In this document: positions 9,897-20,398 of the stretch, piece by piece
How positions within the stretch are numbered: position 1 is the stretch's first letter
Layout: each line of letters opens with the position of its first letter
Program-made: the position numbers and the translations under genes
Notes under the pieces: model-generated
Database searches by the model: none
Told to the model about the DNA's origin: nothing
The model's input: the letters and a program-made list of their open reading frames with translations, nothing else
Source: an uncultured Geobacteraceae bacterium
Lineage (GTDB): Bacteria > Desulfobacterota > Desulfuromonadia > Desulfuromonadales > Geopsychrobacteraceae
NCBI GenBank assembly: GCA_937958075.1
Contig: CALFFB010000009.1
Coordinates: forward strand, 1 to 64,000
Direction: 5' to 3'
Length of the DNA: 64,000 nucleotides

Positions 9897-12506
9897 ATGT
9901 CAACGACGACCCCCTTGATGCGGCAGTATCTTGAAATTAAATCCGGATATGAAGATGCCATCCTGTTTTTCCGGCTGGGTGATTTTTATGAAATGTTTAT
10001 GGAGGATGCCGTTGTCGCCGCCCGGATCCTCGGTATCACCCTGACCTCACGTAACAAGGGGGAGGAAGATGCGGTGCCTTTATGCGGCGTGCCGTACCAC
10101 AGCAGTCAGGGGTATATCGCCAAGCTGGTAGCCGCCGGTTACCGGGTGGCGATCTGTGAGCAGGTCGAAGATCCGAAAACGGCCAGGGGCATAGTCCGGC
10201 GGGAGGTTGTCAAGGTTGTCACCCCGGGGCTGATGACCGACACGGAGAGTCTGGAACCGAAGGAAAACAATTACCTCGTAGCGCTGGTGGCAACGGAAGG
10301 GGGGTATGGCGTCGCGCATGTGGATATTACCACCGGCGTTTTCCGAACAACGCAGGTTGCCGACATGACCCAGGTGGAAAGTGAACTGTCATCCCTGCGC
10401 CCGCGCGAGCTGCTGCTGTCTGAAGCCTGCGCTCTCAGGGAACAGGCTGACCGGCCGCGACTTTTGGACGAGGTGCTGTGCAACCTGTTGCCGGAGTGGG
10501 TGTTCTCCACGGATTACGCCAGTCAACAGCTCTGTTCCTTTTACCAGGTCGCCGGGCTGGGTTCCTTCGGTTGCGCGGATTTGCCGGCGGCCCAGCAGGC
10601 GGCCGGGGCGATTCTTTATTATCTGCAGGACACCCAGAAAGAGGGGGTGCAGCACCTGCATCCGCTGCAAACCTACCAGGTACGTCATGCCATGGTGCTG
10701 GATGAAGCCACCCGGCGCAATCTGGAGCTGACAGCAACCCTGCACGAGGGGAAAAAGAAGGGGTCGCTGCTGGGGGTTCTGGACCGGACAATGACGGCCA
10801 TGGGTGGACGCACCCTGCGGCACTGGATTCACTACCCTCTGGTTGATCTGGAACAGATCCGCCTGCGCCAGGCTGCGGTTTCGGAGCTGGTGGACAACAG
10901 TCTGCACCGGGGCGATCTGCGCCAGTTACTGGATGGCGTGTACGACCTTGAACGTCTCAACAGCAAGATTGCCATGGCCAGCGCCAACGCCAAGGATCTG
11001 GTGGCCCTGCGTGACTCCCTGGCGCGGATTCCAGCCATAGCAGAGCTGCTGGAGGTGTTTTCTGACCCCTTTTTACAGCAATTGCGCCGGCGCATCGACG
11101 CCCTGGAGGAATTGAAAGAAGTCCTTGCCGCGGCCATTGTTGATGATCCGCCCTTTGTCCTGCGTGACGGGGGAATGATCAGGGACGGTTACCACGCCGA
11201 ACTGGACGAACTGCGCCTGATCAGCCGTGAAGGGAAGGGCTGGATTGCGGCGATGGAGGCCAGGGAGCGGGAGCGTACCGGAATTTCCTCGTTGAAAATC
11301 AAGTACAACAAAGTGTTCGGCTATTTCATCGAGGTGACCCACCGACATCAGGACAGAATTCCCGAGGACTATCAGCGCAAGCAGACCCTGGTGAATGCCG
11401 AACGCTACATTACCGCCGAACTGAAAGAAGTAGAAGACAAGGTTCTCGGTGCCGATGAACGCATGGCCGAACTGGAATACAGTCTGTTTCAGCAGTTGCG
11501 TAGCCAGGCGGCGCAGCAGAGCAAGCGCATTCAACAAACGGCCGAGGTTCTTGCCATTGTCGATGTTCTGGCTGGCCTGGCCGATCTGGCTCATGATCGC
11601 AATTATGTGTGTCCTCAACTCGATGAGTCCGGGGTGGTTTCCATCGACGGTGGACGCCATCCGGTTATCGAAGAGATGCCCCTCAAGGAGTCCTTTGTTC
11701 CCAATGATGTCCTTCTCGACCAGCAGCAGAATCAGCTGCTGATCATTACCGGCCCCAATATGGCGGGCAAGTCGACCTTCATGCGCCAGGTGGCCCTGAT
11801 TGTGTTGATGGCGCAACTGGGCAGCCATGTCCCGGCAGATGCCGCCCGCATCGGGGTGGTTGACCGCATCTTTACCCGGGTGGGTGCCAGTGATAATCTG
11901 GCCAAGGGGGAATCGACCTTTATGGTCGAAATGAACGAAACGGCCAATATCCTTCGCCATGCGACACCGAACAGCTTGATCGTTCTCGATGAAATCGGTC
12001 GCGGTACCTCAACCTACGACGGCGTCAGCATTGCCTGGGCGGTCGCCGAATACCTTCACAACAATCCGGAGGTCGCGGCCAAGACCCTGTTCGCCACCCA
12101 TTACCACGAGCTGACGGAACTGGCGCAGACCTGTGAGCGGGTGAAGAATTACAATGTCGCGGTCAAGGAGTGGAACGACCAGATCATCTTTCTGCGCAAG
12201 ATCGTCCCCGGCAGTGCCAGCCGCTCTTACGGTATCCAGGTCGGGCGGCTGGCCGGTTTGCCGGAGACGGTGATCCGCCGCGCCAAGAACATTCTGCATG
12301 ATTTGGAGGCGGGTGAGCATAAGCAACGGGACTTTTTCAAAACAACAAAACAGGGGGGCGCACAGGGCGAAATGGCAGGCCAGTTGCCGCTGTTTGCCGG
12401 AGATAGGGACGATCCTCTACGGGCCCGGCTTAAGGAGATTGATATCCGGCGGATAACCCCGCTGGAAGCTCTTAACCTGCTGGATGAATTACAAAAGACA
12501 CTATAG
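9897..12506 (+). CDS. mutS: DNA mismatch repair protein MutS
   Basis: The 869-residue protein has the full MutS layout. The mismatch-binding domain carries the Phe-x-Glu motif (F30-Y31-E32 within GDFYEMF). The connector, lever and clamp domains follow, then the ABC ATPase with Walker [10 protein letters not shown] at 619-627, the signature near [13 protein letters not shown], Walker [17 protein letters not shown], and the dimerisation segment at the end. MutS recognises mispairs and recruits MutL, which is not in the window. The start is the ATG giving [15 protein letters not shown], which matches the family N-terminus; a frame extension of 23 residues upstream has no better ribosome site. 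The stop codon directly abuts the next ATG. Confidence 0.97.
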   Translation: MSTTTPLMRQYLEIKSGYEDAILFFRLGDFYEMFMEDAVVAARILGITLTSRNKGEEDAVPLCGVPYHSSQGYIAKLVAAGYRVAICEQVEDPKTARGIVRREVVKVVTPGLMTDTESLEPKENNYLVALVATEGGYGVAHVDITTGVFRTTQVADMTQVESELSSLRPRELLLSEACALREQADRPRLLDEVLCNLLPEWVFSTDYASQQLCSFYQVAGLGSFGCADLPAAQQAAGAILYYLQDTQKEGVQHLHPLQTYQVRHAMVLDEATRRNLELTATLHEGKKKGSLLGVLDRTMTAMGGRTLRHWIHYPLVDLEQIRLRQAAVSELVDNSLHRGDLRQLLDGVYDLERLNSKIAMASANAKDLVALRDSLARIPAIAELLEVFSDPFLQQLRRRIDALEELKEVLAAAIVDDPPFVLRDGGMIRDGYHAELDELRLISREGKGWIAAMEARERERTGISSLKIKYNKVFGYFIEVTHRHQDRIPEDYQRKQTLVNAERYITAELKEVEDKVLGADERMAELEYSLFQQLRSQAAQQSKRIQQTAEVLAIVDVLAGLADLAHDRNYVCPQLDESGVVSIDGGRHPVIEEMPLKESFVPNDVLLDQQQNQLLIITGPNMAGKSTFMRQVALIVLMAQLGSHVPADAARIGVVDRIFTRVGASDNLAKGESTFMVEMNETANILRHATPNSLIVLDEIGRGTSTYDGVSIAWAVAEYLHNNPEVAAKTLFATHYHELTELAQTCERVKNYNVAVKEWNDQIIFLRKIVPGSASRSYGIQVGRLAGLPETVIRRAKNILHDLEAGEHKQRDFFKTTKQGGAQGEMAGQLPLFAGDRDDPLRARLKEIDIRRITPLEALNLLDELQKTL

Positions 12507-14216
12507 ATGAAAATTTTACGTCAAATTCTCGGGGTCAGCGTGTTGCTCCTCGCCCTTTTTGTCGCGGGTGAGAGCACAGCGGCTGACAGCTATCAAGTCC
12601 TGCGTCAGGAGTATCAGCGTCTGACGACTTCAGCTCAGCTTCAGCGCCAGCGTGCCAACTGGGAGCATCTCATTGCGCGTTTTGATCGGTTTGTCGGCAA
12701 TGAGCCCCAAAGCCCTTATATTGACAACGCTTATTTTTTGAGGGCACGCACCCAGGATGGACTGGCCCGGGCTTCCGGGCGCACATCAGATGCCCGTCTG
12801 GCCATCGATCACTATGCGCATATGGCGGAACGTTTTCCCACCAGCCGCTTTGCCGACGACGCCTTGTACCACGCCGGTCAGCTGGCCGAGGATCGATTAC
12901 GCGATCAAGCCGGCGCCGTCCGTTTCTATCGCCGGGTGGTCAGGGAGATGGCGGACGGTGATATGGTGTCCGAAGCGCGTAAACGTCTGGCGGTCCTGCC
13001 TGCCGTCGCGGAGGATGACAGGGCGGAAACCCCTTCCGCACCGCAGGTCACAACCGGGCGTGAGGAACATCACGCCACCGCCAGCGCTCCAACCCTGACC
13101 GCCGTGCGTTTCTGGAGCGGACCTGAATATACCCGCATTGTCCTTGACCTGACGGCGCCGGTGATCGCTGAACCCCATTACCTCGCCGGTCAACATCCTC
13201 GCCTGTATTTTGATCTGGTCTACACCGAACCGGCGGCTGATCTGCCCGCGGTCATTCCCATTGACAACGGGCTGGTTGAGCGGGTCAGGGCCAGTCGCTT
13301 TGACACACAACGGTCGCGGGTTGTCATCGATCTCGCCCGGGAGCTTGAATATCGCACCACCACCCTGACCAGCCCCCATCGGCTGGTGATCGACATCCTC
13401 GGCGCGCCTTCCACCCCGGCGACCAGCCCCGATCCAAACCGGTTTGCCGATGATACCATTGCCGGCATTCTTGACCGCTCCGCCGACCGGCAGCCGGAAT
13501 TGCGCGTGCGTCAGACATCCAGCGGTGAAGGGGTGCGACTGATTGTCGTTGATGCCGGCCACGGCGGGCGCGATCCCGGTGCCATCGGTCCCTCGGGCAC
13601 CAGGGAGAAGGATGTCAACCTGGCCCTGGCCAAGATCACGGCCGAGGCCCTGCGCAAGCAGCTCGGAGTCAAGGTGTTGCTGACCCGTGACGACGACACG
13701 TATCTCGATTTACGTGAACGGACGGCCTACGCCAATCGGGTCGGGGCTGACCTGTTCATCTCCCTGCACGCCAACGCCAGTAACAGCAGCCGCCCCTACG
13801 GGGTAGAGACCTATTTTCTGAATCTCTCGAAAACCGACGAAGCCGCGGCCGTCGCCGCGCGGGAAAACGGCATGACCGTCGAGGAGGTCAGCAACCTCGA
13901 AGCCATCCTGTTTGATCTGATGGCCAACGCCAAGATCAACGAATCGAGCCGGCTGGCGGCGGAGATTCAGCAGGCGCTGGTGCGTGAGCTGGCACCCCAT
14001 TTCAGCGACATTCGCGATCTGGGGGTCAAGCAGGGACCTTTTCATGTCCTTCTCGGGGCGAATATGCCCTCCGCTCTGGTGGAGGCCGCATTTATCTCCA
14101 ATCCCCGCGAAGAAAAGCGCTTGAAATCACGCGATTATCAACGCCGTGTTGCTGACGCTATCGTCAGGGCGGTCAAGCACTATGCCATTGCTATGGGGCA
14201 GACCGCATGGAACTGA
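12507..14216 (+). CDS. N-acetylmuramoyl-L-alanine amidase (AmiC-like) with TPR-like and AMIN domains
   Basis: The 569-residue exported protein starts with a signal peptide (about 1-26, ending ESTAADS). A helical tetratricopeptide-like region follows at about 30-165 (SPYIDNAYFLRARTQD; SRFADDALYHAGQLAED). Next come an AMIN domain at about 190-290, used for septal or cell-wall targeting, and an Amidase_3 catalytic domain from about 345. The zinc ligands are visible as His352 (DAGHGGRD), the glutamate of the REKDVN motif, and His421 (SLHANAS); Glu526 (LVEAAFIS) is the catalytic acid. It cleaves the amide bond between MurNAc and the stem peptide. Amidases of this type are commonly activated by EnvC/NlpD-like proteins; an EnvC-like gene follows ftsX at the end of the window. 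Its end overlaps glnD by 10 bases. Confidence 0.93.
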   Translation: MKILRQILGVSVLLLALFVAGESTAADSYQVLRQEYQRLTTSAQLQRQRANWEHLIARFDRFVGNEPQSPYIDNAYFLRARTQDGLARASGRTSDARLAIDHYAHMAERFPTSRFADDALYHAGQLAEDRLRDQAGAVRFYRRVVREMADGDMVSEARKRLAVLPAVAEDDRAETPSAPQVTTGREEHHATASAPTLTAVRFWSGPEYTRIVLDLTAPVIAEPHYLAGQHPRLYFDLVYTEPAADLPAVIPIDNGLVERVRASRFDTQRSRVVIDLARELEYRTTTLTSPHRLVIDILGAPSTPATSPDPNRFADDTIAGILDRSADRQPELRVRQTSSGEGVRLIVVDAGHGGRDPGAIGPSGTREKDVNLALAKITAEALRKQLGVKVLLTRDDDTYLDLRERTAYANRVGADLFISLHANASNSSRPYGVETYFLNLSKTDEAAAVAARENGMTVEEVSNLEAILFDLMANAKINESSRLAAEIQQALVRELAPHFSDIRDLGVKQGPFHVLLGANMPSALVEAAFISNPREEKRLKSRDYQRRVADAIVRAVKHYAIAMGQTAWN

Positions 14217-16906
14217 CGCGCCGCATGGCTCGCAACAGCTGTGATCTGATTCCTTTGGCCCTGCCGGACTCTCTGGCTTCCTTTGAACAGGATCGGGACG
14301 CGATTCTGGCCGCCGCCCGTCGTTACCTCGACGACAATTACGAACAGCTGCAGCAAAAAGCCTTTGCCGGCGCCCCCGGACGCCTGATTGTCAAGCAGTT
14401 AAGCAGCCTCTTCGATCAGCTGCACCAGCGGTTGTTTCCTCTGCTGACAGCCGACATCGGTGCCGCTGATCTGTCGCGTTATGCCCTGATTGCCGTTGGT
14501 GGCTACGGTCGTGACGAAATGAATCCGAACTCGGATATCGACCTGATGTTTTACTACGAGGACGGAGCCGGCGAGGCCATCAAGCAGTTCAGTGACCGTC
14601 TTTTGTATCTGCTCTGGGATCTCGGTCTGGAAGTCGGCTACAGCATCCGTAATGCCGCCGATTGTCTGGAGCAGGCCGAGGACACGACGGTCCGGACCTC
14701 CCTGCTGGATACCCGCCTGATTGCCGGAGCTGCCGGGGTTTATGAGCGATTTGGTGAGGACGTTCTGGTTCCTTTGATAAACCGGGAACCGCAAAAGTTC
14801 ATTCGCTTGAAGCTTGATGAGCGGGAAAACCGTAAAAGAAAATACGGCGCATCGGTTTATCTGCTGGAACCCAATGTCAAGGAAGGCGAGGGGGGACTGC
14901 GTGAACTGCAGGACGCACTGTGGATTGCCCGCAGTAAATACAGGGTCGCCAGTCTCCACGAACTGCTGACCCGGGGTATCCTCAACGAGCAGGAGGTTGA
15001 GGACTATCTTGACGCCCAGAATTATCTGTGGACTATCCGCAATCTGCTGCATTTCCTCAGCCGGCGTAAAACCGATCAGCTCAGCTTCGAGGTTCAGCAG
15101 CAGATCGCCCGGCATCTGGGTTTTGTCAACAAAGCCAGCGGCTCGGCGGTTGAGCAGTTCATGCAGGACTATTACGCCCGTGCCAACCGGATTGAGCATC
15201 TGGCGACCAAAATCATCGTCGACGCCACCCAGGTCCAGACCCCGCCCAAGGGGGTTTTCAATTTTCTGGTCAGACGGAATCTGGAGGATGGCTTTTATCT
15301 TTTACGCGGCGAGTTGCGGGCCAGCAAAAATCTTGTTCTGCTGCAGAATCCGGAACTGATGATGGTCGCTTTCGAGCTGGCACAGCGCCACGAGGCGTCC
15401 CTGTGTTTCGAGCTCAAGCAGCTGATTCGTGAAAACCTCCACCTGGTCAACGACAAGGTCAGGCGCAGCAAGCGGATCAATGAGTCGTTTCTGACCATCC
15501 TGCGCGACTTCAAAGGCGTCGGTAAAACCCTGCTCAAGATGCACCACCTGCAGTTTCTCAACGCCTTTATTCCGGAATTTAAAAAGATTTACTGCAAGGT
15601 TCAGTTCGACCTCTATCACATCTATACGGTGGATATTCATACCCTGTTTGCCGTCAGCGAAATAGAGAAGCTGTGGCGGGGGGAATACCGCGAAACCCAG
15701 CCTCTGCTGAGCGATGCCATTCACAATATCGAGAAACCGGAACTGCTGCTGCTGGCCATTCTGTTCCATGATATCGGCAAGGGCAGCGGCAAGGATCACA
15801 GCATCCGAGGCGCCGAACTGATCCCCCGTATTGCCCGACGCTTGCGCCTGAACCGGGAAGACACCATGCGTCTGCAGTTTCTGGTCGCCCATCACCTGAA
15901 GATGGCTCATATTTCCCAGCGGCGTGACCTGCAGGACATGAAGATGATCGCCCAGTTCGCCGATCTGATGCAGATGAGCGAGAATCTGCGCATGCTTTAT
16001 CTGCTGACCTTTGCCGACATCAAGGCCGTCGGCCCCGATGTCTGGTCTGAATGGAAGGGAACCCTGCTTCAGGAACTGTACGAGAAAACCTACGATGTCC
16101 TGGAGAAAAAGGACTTTTATCAGGAGCAGCGCACGGAAAAGGCCCGCAACCGCAAGCGCAAGGTGCGCAAGGCGCTGCAGGGGGAATTCTCCGACCACAG
16201 AATCACCCGCGCCCTGAACAGTCTGAACAACCGCTACCTGTTGAGTTATCGTTCTTCAGAGATCATCCCCCACATGCGGCTGGCCTTGAGCCGTGGACGC
16301 AGGGCCCTGGCCATGCACGTGGAGCAGTTCGAAGAAGGGAAATTTACCGAGGTCACTATTGCCACCATCGACTCTCCGGGCCTGTTCTCCCAGATCGCCG
16401 GAGTCATGGCGGCGCATTCCATCAATATCCTCGGGGCTCAGATCCATACCCGGAAAAATGGCGATGTTCTGGATGTCCTCCAGGTCAACAATCCTGTGGG
16501 CGAAATTGTCGACAAGCCACAGAAGTGGCAACGGGTCGAGGACGATTTGTGCGCGGTTCTGGAGGGGCGGGTCAATGTGGAGGATCTGGTGAAGAAGCTG
16601 CGCGAGCCCGCCTATCTGAAAAAACCCATGCGCCATTCCCAGCGCCCGAACCGCATCGAGTTTGACAATGAAGTTTCCGACAAATACACGGTGATCGATA
16701 TCTACGCCCGGGACAAGGTCGGCCTGCTGTATGAGATGACCCGGACCTTGAAGGAACTGGGGTTGTATATCGCGGTTTCAAAAATCGCCACCAAGGTCGA
16801 TCAGGCGGCTGACGTGTTTTATGTCTACGACATTTTCGGACAGAAAATTGTCGATCCGGTCAGGATTGATGAAATTCGCACGACCATGCTTGACCGACTG
16901 CAGTAA
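14207..16906 (+). CDS. glnD: Bifunctional uridylyltransferase/uridylyl-removing enzyme GlnD
   Basis: The 899-residue enzyme senses glutamine and attaches or removes UMP on P-II. The nucleotidyltransferase domain holds VGGYGRDEMNPNSDIDL (about 97-113, with the catalytic aspartates). The HD hydrolase domain shows LFHDIGKGSGKDHS (about 518-531). Two ACT domains lie near 715-790 and 826-895 (DSPGLFSQIAGVMA; ARDKVGLLYEMTRTL) and bind glutamine. All domains are complete. Its substrate GlnB, with Tyr51 intact, is encoded at 1 kb. It overlaps the amidase gene by 10 bases, which suggests translational coupling. Confidence 0.97.
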   Translation: MELTRRMARNSCDLIPLALPDSLASFEQDRDAILAAARRYLDDNYEQLQQKAFAGAPGRLIVKQLSSLFDQLHQRLFPLLTADIGAADLSRYALIAVGGYGRDEMNPNSDIDLMFYYEDGAGEAIKQFSDRLLYLLWDLGLEVGYSIRNAADCLEQAEDTTVRTSLLDTRLIAGAAGVYERFGEDVLVPLINREPQKFIRLKLDERENRKRKYGASVYLLEPNVKEGEGGLRELQDALWIARSKYRVASLHELLTRGILNEQEVEDYLDAQNYLWTIRNLLHFLSRRKTDQLSFEVQQQIARHLGFVNKASGSAVEQFMQDYYARANRIEHLATKIIVDATQVQTPPKGVFNFLVRRNLEDGFYLLRGELRASKNLVLLQNPELMMVAFELAQRHEASLCFELKQLIRENLHLVNDKVRRSKRINESFLTILRDFKGVGKTLLKMHHLQFLNAFIPEFKKIYCKVQFDLYHIYTVDIHTLFAVSEIEKLWRGEYRETQPLLSDAIHNIEKPELLLLAILFHDIGKGSGKDHSIRGAELIPRIARRLRLNREDTMRLQFLVAHHLKMAHISQRRDLQDMKMIAQFADLMQMSENLRMLYLLTFADIKAVGPDVWSEWKGTLLQELYEKTYDVLEKKDFYQEQRTEKARNRKRKVRKALQGEFSDHRITRALNSLNNRYLLSYRSSEIIPHMRLALSRGRRALAMHVEQFEEGKFTEVTIATIDSPGLFSQIAGVMAAHSINILGAQIHTRKNGDVLDVLQVNNPVGEIVDKPQKWQRVEDDLCAVLEGRVNVEDLVKKLREPAYLKKPMRHSQRPNRIEFDNEVSDKYTVIDIYARDKVGLLYEMTRTLKELGLYIAVSKIATKVDQAADVFYVYDIFGQKIVDPVRIDEIRTTMLDRLQ

Positions 16907-16917
16907 AGGGCGGGGCC

Positions 16918-17808
16918 ATGGATCGATGGGCGGACGATTTTCTCGATTACGCGAGTGTGGTCAAGGGGGCAGCGAAAAACACCCTTGAGGCTTACGGACG
17001 TGATCTGGTGAGTTATCTTGGTTACCTGCAGCACCAGGAAAAGGTCAGCCGACCGGAAGAGATCGACTCCCTGATGATCGCGCGTTTTCTGACCCGGGAG
17101 ATGAAGCAGGGTCTGTCAGCGCGCAGTCGGGCCAGACGCTTGAGTACGGTACGCCAGTTTCATCAGTTTATGCTGCGCGAAGGATACCTTGACAGCGACC
17201 CCAGCGCCCGGATTGATGCCCCGCGAGACGTGCACAAGCTGCCTCAACTCCTCAGCTTTGCCGAGGTAGAGCGGTTGCTGGAGACGCCCGCCGGAGAGCG
17301 TGCCGTCTGTCGTCGCGACAAGGCGATGCTGGAGGTTCTGTACGCCACCGGGATGCGGGTGACGGAACTGGTGGGTCTGCGTGTGGCGGATCTGAAGCTG
17401 GATATCGGTTGTCTGCAGGTCATGGGCAAGGGCTCAAAGCAGCGTCTGATCCCCCTGGGTGAGGTTGCCCTTGAATATCTTGGCGAATATCTGCACAATG
17501 CCAGACCGCGACTGGCGACGGGAACATCCGGTCAGGAGGTGTTTCTCAATGTTCGCGGCGGCAGAATGAGCCGTCAGGGTTTCTGGAAAAACCTCAAACG
17601 ATATGCTCTGCGCGCAGGAATCCGGCAACCCGTTTACCCGCATCTGTTGCGACATTCCTTCGCTACCCACCTGCTGGAGAACGGTGCTGATCTGCGGGTG
17701 GTGCAGACCATGCTGGGGCATGCGGATGTGTCCACGACCCAGATTTACACTCATGTTGTGCAGGAACGCCTGAAACAGATACATCAGCAGTATCATCCCC
17801 GGGGATGA
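16918..17808 (+). CDS. xerD: Tyrosine site-specific recombinase XerD/XerC type
   Basis: The 296-residue protein has the N-terminal SAM-like core-binding domain and the catalytic domain. The catalytic residues are visible as Arg147 (ATGMRVTEL), His242 and Arg245 (HLLRHSFATHLL), His268 (LGHADVSTTQIYTHV) and the nucleophile Tyr277. It would resolve chromosome dimers at dif together with a second Xer protein and FtsK. The C-terminus LKQIHQQYHPRG resembles XerD more than XerC, but the paralogue is not in the window. It follows glnD by 11 bases and no mobile element surrounds it, so a housekeeping role is likely. Confidence 0.92.
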   Translation: MDRWADDFLDYASVVKGAAKNTLEAYGRDLVSYLGYLQHQEKVSRPEEIDSLMIARFLTREMKQGLSARSRARRLSTVRQFHQFMLREGYLDSDPSARIDAPRDVHKLPQLLSFAEVERLLETPAGERAVCRRDKAMLEVLYATGMRVTELVGLRVADLKLDIGCLQVMGKGSKQRLIPLGEVALEYLGEYLHNARPRLATGTSGQEVFLNVRGGRMSRQGFWKNLKRYALRAGIRQPVYPHLLRHSFATHLLENGADLRVVQTMLGHADVSTTQIYTHVVQERLKQIHQQYHPRG

Positions 17809-17830
17809 TATAACGACAGGATAGTGTGTT

Positions 17831-19027
17831 ATGAAATATATCGTATTGCTGGGTGACGGCATGGCCGATGAGCCGCTGCCGGAACTCGATGGCAAAACCC
17901 CCCTTGAAGTGGCCAGCACTCCGAATATGGACCGTTTGAGCCGTCGTGGTCAGGTCGGCCTGGCGGCGACGGTGCCGGATGGTTACCCGCCGGGCAGTGA
18001 CGTCGCCAACCTGTCGGTGTTCGGTTATGACCCCCGGGAGTGCTACACCGGCCGATCGCCCCTGGAGGCTGCCAGCATGGGTGTTGAGCTGGCTCCTGAC
18101 GATGTCGCTTTTCGTCTGAATTTTGTCTGGCTCGAAGCCCATTTCGGCAAGCTCTACATGGGTGATTTCTCGGCCGGTCACATCACGACCGAAGACGCGT
18201 CACAGCTCATCGATACACTGCAGCAGGAATTGGGCGGCGATGAGTTCAATTTCTACCCCGGCGTATCCTACCGGCATCTGATGGTCTGGAAGAAGGGCAA
18301 GGACCGCCTGAGTTTTACTCCGCCCCATGATATTTCGACAAAAAGTATCGAAGACTACCTGCCCCAGGGCGATGGCGCCGCGACCTTGCTGGAATTGATG
18401 AATTCGGCGCAGATGCTGCTGGTTGATCATCCCGTCAATAATCGGCGGGTGGCCATGCAGGAGGTCCCGGCGAACTCCATCTGGCTCTGGGGGCACGGGC
18501 GCAGGCCGGCCATTGAGACCTACCGGCAGCGTTACGGCCTGACCGGTGCGGTTATTTCCGCTGTCGATCTGATCCGCGGGATCGGGGTCAACGCCGGCCT
18601 TGATATTATCGAAGTGCCGGGCGCTACCGGCTATATTGACACCAATTACAAGGGCAAGGCGGACTATGCCATTGAGGCGTTAAAAAGCCGTGACTTTGTG
18701 TATCTGCATGTGGAAGCTCCGGATGAAGCGGCCCACGGCGGATTGCTCAAGGAAAAAATCGAAGCGATAGAAAACTTTGACAGGCTGGTTGTTGGAACCA
18801 TCTGTGAGCGGCTGGCAGAGGTCGGCGACTGCCGGATTCTGATCACCCCAGATCATCCCACTCCGGTTGCCAGGCGTACCCATACCCGCGATCCGGTTCC
18901 CTTTATCCTCTATGACTCCCGTGCCGATTTCGCATCAGCCGCGCAAGCCTATTCGGAGGCCCAGGCCAGGGGGACCGGCCTGCAGGTGACAGGTCATCTG
19001 TTGCTCGACCGGCTGCTTGAGCGCTAG
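17831..19027 (+). CDS. apgM: Cofactor-independent phosphoglycerate mutase, archaeal-type (ApgM)
   Basis: The 398-residue member of the alkaline phosphatase superfamily starts MKYIVLLGDGMADEP, with the metal-binding aspartate. It has the DVANLSVFGYDP segment holding the serine nucleophile region, and further metal ligands in HVEAPDEAAHGG and ITPDHPTP. It interconverts 3- and 2-phosphoglycerate without bisphosphoglycerate. This ApgM/GpmA-archaeal group differs from the longer bacterial GpmI and is common in anaerobic deltaproteobacteria. It is co-oriented with xerD (22-base gap) and holC. Confidence 0.92.
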   Translation: MKYIVLLGDGMADEPLPELDGKTPLEVASTPNMDRLSRRGQVGLAATVPDGYPPGSDVANLSVFGYDPRECYTGRSPLEAASMGVELAPDDVAFRLNFVWLEAHFGKLYMGDFSAGHITTEDASQLIDTLQQELGGDEFNFYPGVSYRHLMVWKKGKDRLSFTPPHDISTKSIEDYLPQGDGAATLLELMNSAQMLLVDHPVNNRRVAMQEVPANSIWLWGHGRRPAIETYRQRYGLTGAVISAVDLIRGIGVNAGLDIIEVPGATGYIDTNYKGKADYAIEALKSRDFVYLHVEAPDEAAHGGLLKEKIEAIENFDRLVVGTICERLAEVGDCRILITPDHPTPVARRTHTRDPVPFILYDSRADFASAAQAYSEAQARGTGLQVTGHLLLDRLLER

Positions 19028-19042
19028 AAACGCGTTCTGACC

Positions 19043-19462
19043 ATGACCGATGTTCTTTTTGTGCGTCTGGAGCAGCGTGATAAAGCCCTGCACCTGTGTC
19101 GCTGGGCGCAGCGCTTTTTCGATGAAGGCGAACCGGTGCTGATTCGGGTGGAGGATGACGAGCAGGCGCAGGCGCTGGATCGCTATCTCTGGACCTTCAG
19201 TAAAGACGCCTTTCTTCCCCATGGCTGTGCCGTCGATCAGGACGACACTCTTGGGCAAGAGCCTATTGTCATTGTCACGGCGGAAGAGAACCTGAACAAC
19301 GCCACCCGGTTGCTGCTGGGTGCCCCCTGTTCCCTTGAGTTTATCGCCTGCTTTCCCCGGGCGATCGATTTTGCGGAACTGTACGATGCCGACCTGGCTC
19401 AGCAGTCGCGCCAACGGTTCAGCAGCTATCGCCAGGCCGGCTTCAACCCGCGTATGGCCTGA
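19043..19462 (+). CDS. holC: DNA polymerase III chi subunit (HolC)
   Basis: The 139-residue protein matches chi. It has the N-terminal segment KALHLCRWAQRFFDEGEPVLIRVEDDEQAQALDRYLW (helix then nucleotide-fold-like strand), the WTFSKDAFLPHG motif, and AFVFG-like strands toward the end. Chi links the clamp loader to single-stranded DNA binding protein. Its TGA is followed directly by an ATG of the next frame. Confidence 0.88.
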   Translation: MTDVLFVRLEQRDKALHLCRWAQRFFDEGEPVLIRVEDDEQAQALDRYLWTFSKDAFLPHGCAVDQDDTLGQEPIVIVTAEENLNNATRLLLGAPCSLEFIACFPRAIDFAELYDADLAQQSRQRFSSYRQAGFNPRMA

Positions 19463-19483
19463 ATGGATGCAGGAGTTCTTCAA

Positions 19484-20233
19484 GTGCAAGTGCCGTCTGA
19501 AAATATAGTCGTTGTCCTGGTGGAACCGCAAGGCGCGGGGAATATCGGCTCCGTATGCCGGGCGATGCTCAATTTCGGCATCAGCGATTTACGTCTGGTC
19601 AATCCACAGGTTGATCATCAGAGCTTTGAGGCAAAAAAGATGGCCGTCAAGGCCGCAGACCTGCTTTCCCGGGCGCGGGTTTATACCGCCCTGGATCAGG
19701 CCCTGGCTGACTGTTCAGTGAGTTTTGGTACCACCCGGCGTTTCGGTCGTTATCGTGAAGGGTTGCTGCACCCTGATGAGGCTGCACGGATCAGCTGCCA
19801 GCTGCCTGCCAACGCCCTTGCGGCATTCGTCTTTGGCCGGGAGGACAAGGGTCTGTTGACCGAAGAGCTGGACCTGTGCCAGCACTTTATTACCATTCCG
19901 ACGGACGAAGGACTGCCGTCCATGAATCTGTCCCATGCTGTTGCCCTCTGTCTCTATGAGGTACGTAAAACCCGTGGCGCACTGCAGGGGCAAAGTCATG
20001 GTCGCAAACGACTGGCACCCAACCGGGAGCTGGAAGCCCTTTATCAGCATATGCGCGGGACGCTGGTGGAGGCCGGGTATCTCAATCCGCAGAACCCGGA
20101 TCATATCCTGCGAACCTACCGCCGCATTATCGGGCGCGCTGGTTTGAATGAGCGTGAAGTCAGGGTTTTGCGCGGTTTATTCAACCAGATTGATGTGCTG
20201 CTGGGAAACAAGATGCAGCGCAGGGCGCGCTGA
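19484..20233 (+). CDS. trmJ: tRNA/rRNA 2'-O-methyltransferase, SpoU family (TrmJ-like)
   Basis: The 249-residue SPOUT-class enzyme begins with the strand VVVLVEPQGAGNIGSVCRAM (motif 1). It has FVFGREDKGLLTEEL (motif 2) and IPTDEGLPSMNLSHAVALCLYE (motif 3), which form the knotted SAM site. The C-terminal helical extension is that of TrmJ, which methylates position 32 of tRNA. I prefer the GTG start because AGGAG lies eight bases upstream; an in-frame ATG directly after the holC stop (seven codons earlier, base 19463) is the alternative and would fit translational coupling. An intrinsic terminator follows about 110 bases later. Confidence 0.9.
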   Translation: MQVPSENIVVVLVEPQGAGNIGSVCRAMLNFGISDLRLVNPQVDHQSFEAKKMAVKAADLLSRARVYTALDQALADCSVSFGTTRRFGRYREGLLHPDEAARISCQLPANALAAFVFGREDKGLLTEELDLCQHFITIPTDEGLPSMNLSHAVALCLYEVRKTRGALQGQSHGRKRLAPNRELEALYQHMRGTLVEAGYLNPQNPDHILRTYRRIIGRAGLNEREVRVLRGLFNQIDVLLGNKMQRRAR

Positions 20234-20345
20234 CGGCAGGGCATTGATGACCGGTTTCCGCCTCGTCTTTTTCGGGTAGCGGTATTTTCTTCTTGCTTTT
20301 TGCCAAGTTAATTGGTACATGTTTGCTGTTGTGGGATTTTGAAAA

Positions 20346-20371
20346 AGTGAGCTTCGCGGCTCGCTTTTTTT
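20346..20371 (+). terminator. Intrinsic terminator just upstream of rimP (possible attenuator)
   Basis: AGTGAGC and GCTCGCT (one G-U pair) form a stem around TTCGCG, followed by six Ts. Only 27 bases separate it from the rimP start codon. That is too few for a promoter, so transcripts of the rimP-nusA operon from any upstream promoter must pass through it. Confidence 0.85.
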
Positions 20372-20398
20372 ATTATCTGGAATAAAAAGGAATCCAAG

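Noticed and set aside
16918..17808. Tyrosine recombinase as a sign of an integrated element
   Set aside because: The protein matches housekeeping XerD in length and motifs, and no attachment repeats, cargo genes or tRNA lie beside it.
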